Part shown: piece after piece, positions 4,961 to 5,275 of the stretch
Layout: each line of letters begins with the position of its first letter
How positions within the stretch are numbered: position 1 is the stretch's first letter
Assembly: GCA_030690025.1 (NCBI GenBank)
Contig: JAUYDJ010000238.1
Span: 1-5,275 of the forward strand
Source: Chloroflexota bacterium
GTDB lineage: Bacteria > Chloroflexota > Dehalococcoidia > Dehalococcoidales > JAUYDJ01
Direction: 5' to 3'
DNA: 5,275 bases
The notes under the pieces: generated by a model
Seen by the model: only the letters and a program-made list of their open reading frames with translations
Databases searched by the model: none
Told to the model about the DNA's origin: nothing
Program-made: the position numbers and the translations under genes

Positions 4961-5119
4961 TTACTTTTCCGCCGGACCGGCTTCCGCCCCTTTCTTATGG
5001 ATAAGGCGGCACATGAGGCTTATCATGCCGGCCACAATTACCGAAACGACCAGGACCAGGATGTAGGCGAAAAAGACAAATCCAGCGCCGCCTAAAGCCG
5101 TATCAATGGTTATTTTCAT
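4961..5119 (-). CDS. Short OadG/gamma-subunit-like membrane protein
   Basis: This is a 52-aa protein. After MKITIDTAL comes GGAGFVFFAYILVLVVSV, a single membrane helix (about 9-36). Its GAGFVFF start and the following MISLMCRLIHKK resemble the N-terminal half of OadG-type gamma subunits (G-M-G-x-V-F-x-x-L and a basic M-S-x-L boundary). GGAG (5131-5128) lies eight bases before the ATG. The gene sits directly before the beta subunit, as gamma-type genes commonly sit near beta. Normal gamma subunits are longer and use a soluble C-terminal part to bind the carboxyltransferase (alpha) subunit; here only about 14 residues (HKKGAEAGPAEK region) follow the helix. It is therefore either a minimal anchor for the beta subunit or a different small protein with similar membrane chemistry. 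The assignment rests on context plus weak similarity. Confidence 0.7.
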   Translation of the reverse strand: MKITIDTALGGAGFVFFAYILVLVVSVIVAGMISLMCRLIHKKGAEAGPAEK

Positions 5120-5216
5120 GTTTTATACTCCATTCCAGGCAAGCCTTTTCTGAACGATTCAGTCCATAGCTCACTTCAGGACACCTTTCCCTCCTACCTA
5201 TCCACAAAACAGCCGT
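5120..5216 (-). other. 97-base leader before the gamma-like gene
   Basis: Reading on the minus strand, this stretch contains a strong purine run GGAGGG (about 5195-5190) that is far from the gamma start and followed by very short frames (GTG TCC TGA, then ATG GAC TGA). It also has two small hairpins: TGAATCGTTCA (5161-5151) and AGGCTTGCCT (5145-5136). The functional ribosome site for the gamma gene is the GGAG at 5131-5128. I see no recognisable riboswitch or terminator. Confidence 0.4.
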
Positions 5217-5273
5217 CTAATTATAGCAGTTAAAAACGGGTTTTGCATCTTCAATAACGATACGAGCTTCCCG
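5217..5273 (-). CDS. Possible C-terminal end of an upstream gene (partial)
   Basis: One minus-strand frame is open from the window edge to a TAG at 5219-5217 and encodes REARIVIEDAKPVFNCYN. The alternating charged and hydrophobic residues look like a genuine protein ending, and the stop lies upstream of a leader of ordinary size. A second frame is also open from the edge (to about 5198) but its composition is less protein-like. With only 18 residues no family can be named. If real, this gene may belong to the same transcription unit as the gamma and beta genes and would be the first place to look for the missing decarboxylase parts. Confidence 0.35.
   Translation of the reverse strand, partial: REARIVIEDAKPVFNCYN
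5220..5228 (-). promoter_or_regulatory. Extended -10 promoter for the gamma-beta operon
   Basis: On the minus strand the sequence TGCTATAAT (5228-5220) is a perfect extended -10 element (TGn plus TATAAT). No good -35 hexamer lies 16-18 bases upstream, which is tolerated when an extended -10 is present. Transcription would start near 5213, giving a leader of about 94 bases before the gamma ATG. The box overlaps the last codons of the possible upstream gene, so it could be an internal promoter or a coincidence within coding sequence. Confidence 0.45.
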
Positions 5274-5275
5274 CG

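Noticed and set aside
5120..5190. A 23-codon leader-peptide frame starting with GTG AGC TAT and overlapping the gamma start
   Set aside because: Its ribosome site is poorly spaced, it has no run of regulatory codons, and no attenuator hairpin follows.
734..5244. The 11-mer AAACGGGTTTT at 734-744 and 5234-5244 as a shared site
   Set aside because: The match does not extend beyond a base or so on either side, and the A-run/T-run shape is easily produced by chance.

Overview
The window reads as ordinary bacterial chromosome, GC-rich except for one AT-rich patch. The gene set (a thioredoxin-type thiol relay, a flavin nitroreductase, a Na+-pump type decarboxylase beta subunit) suits an anaerobe. 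The style of the two intergenic hairpin repeats and the overall gene character remind me of Chloroflexota (Dehalococcoidia-like). That placement is inference from memory, not from a search.

Layout on the plus strand. The 3' end of serS (1-166) is followed by a MITE-like hairpin repeat (173-250) and a good sigma70-type promoter (303-331). This promoter drives a TIGR04076-family protein with an unusual histone-H1-like lysine/alanine tail (362-703). Next comes an AT-rich patch (about 728-1225). It begins directly after an 18-nt stretch resembling the 5' end of a tRNA-Ser and holds an unrecognised small gene that looks frameshifted (886-1180). A compact thiol-redox operon follows: ccdA (1229-1915), a tlpA/resA-like lipoprotein thioredoxin (1938-2438) and an unrecognised 106-aa four-cysteine protein (2449-2769). 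After a second long-hairpin repeat (2811-2868) comes a nitroreductase-family flavoprotein (2933-3511).

Layout on the minus strand, running toward the nitroreductase. A possible C-terminal end of an upstream gene lies at the window edge (5217-5273). A leader with an extended -10 box precedes a 52-aa OadG/gamma-like membrane protein (4961-5119). Then come a decarboxylase beta subunit (OadB/GcdB/MmdB family, 3723-4934) and a 65-aa two-helix membrane protein with a TTG start (3520-3717).

How the genes work together. CcdA would carry electrons from cytoplasmic thioredoxin across the membrane to the TlpA lipoprotein, and the four-Cys protein is a likely client or partner. The gamma and beta proteins would form the membrane part of a Na+-translocating decarboxylase, but no carboxyltransferase (alpha) or biotin carrier is visible. 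The gamma protein is little more than a membrane anchor. The most interesting points are this stripped-down gamma-beta-membrane-protein cassette, the four-Cys protein in the ccdA-tlpA operon, and the H1-like tail on the TIGR04076 protein. None of these amounts to a proven new system.
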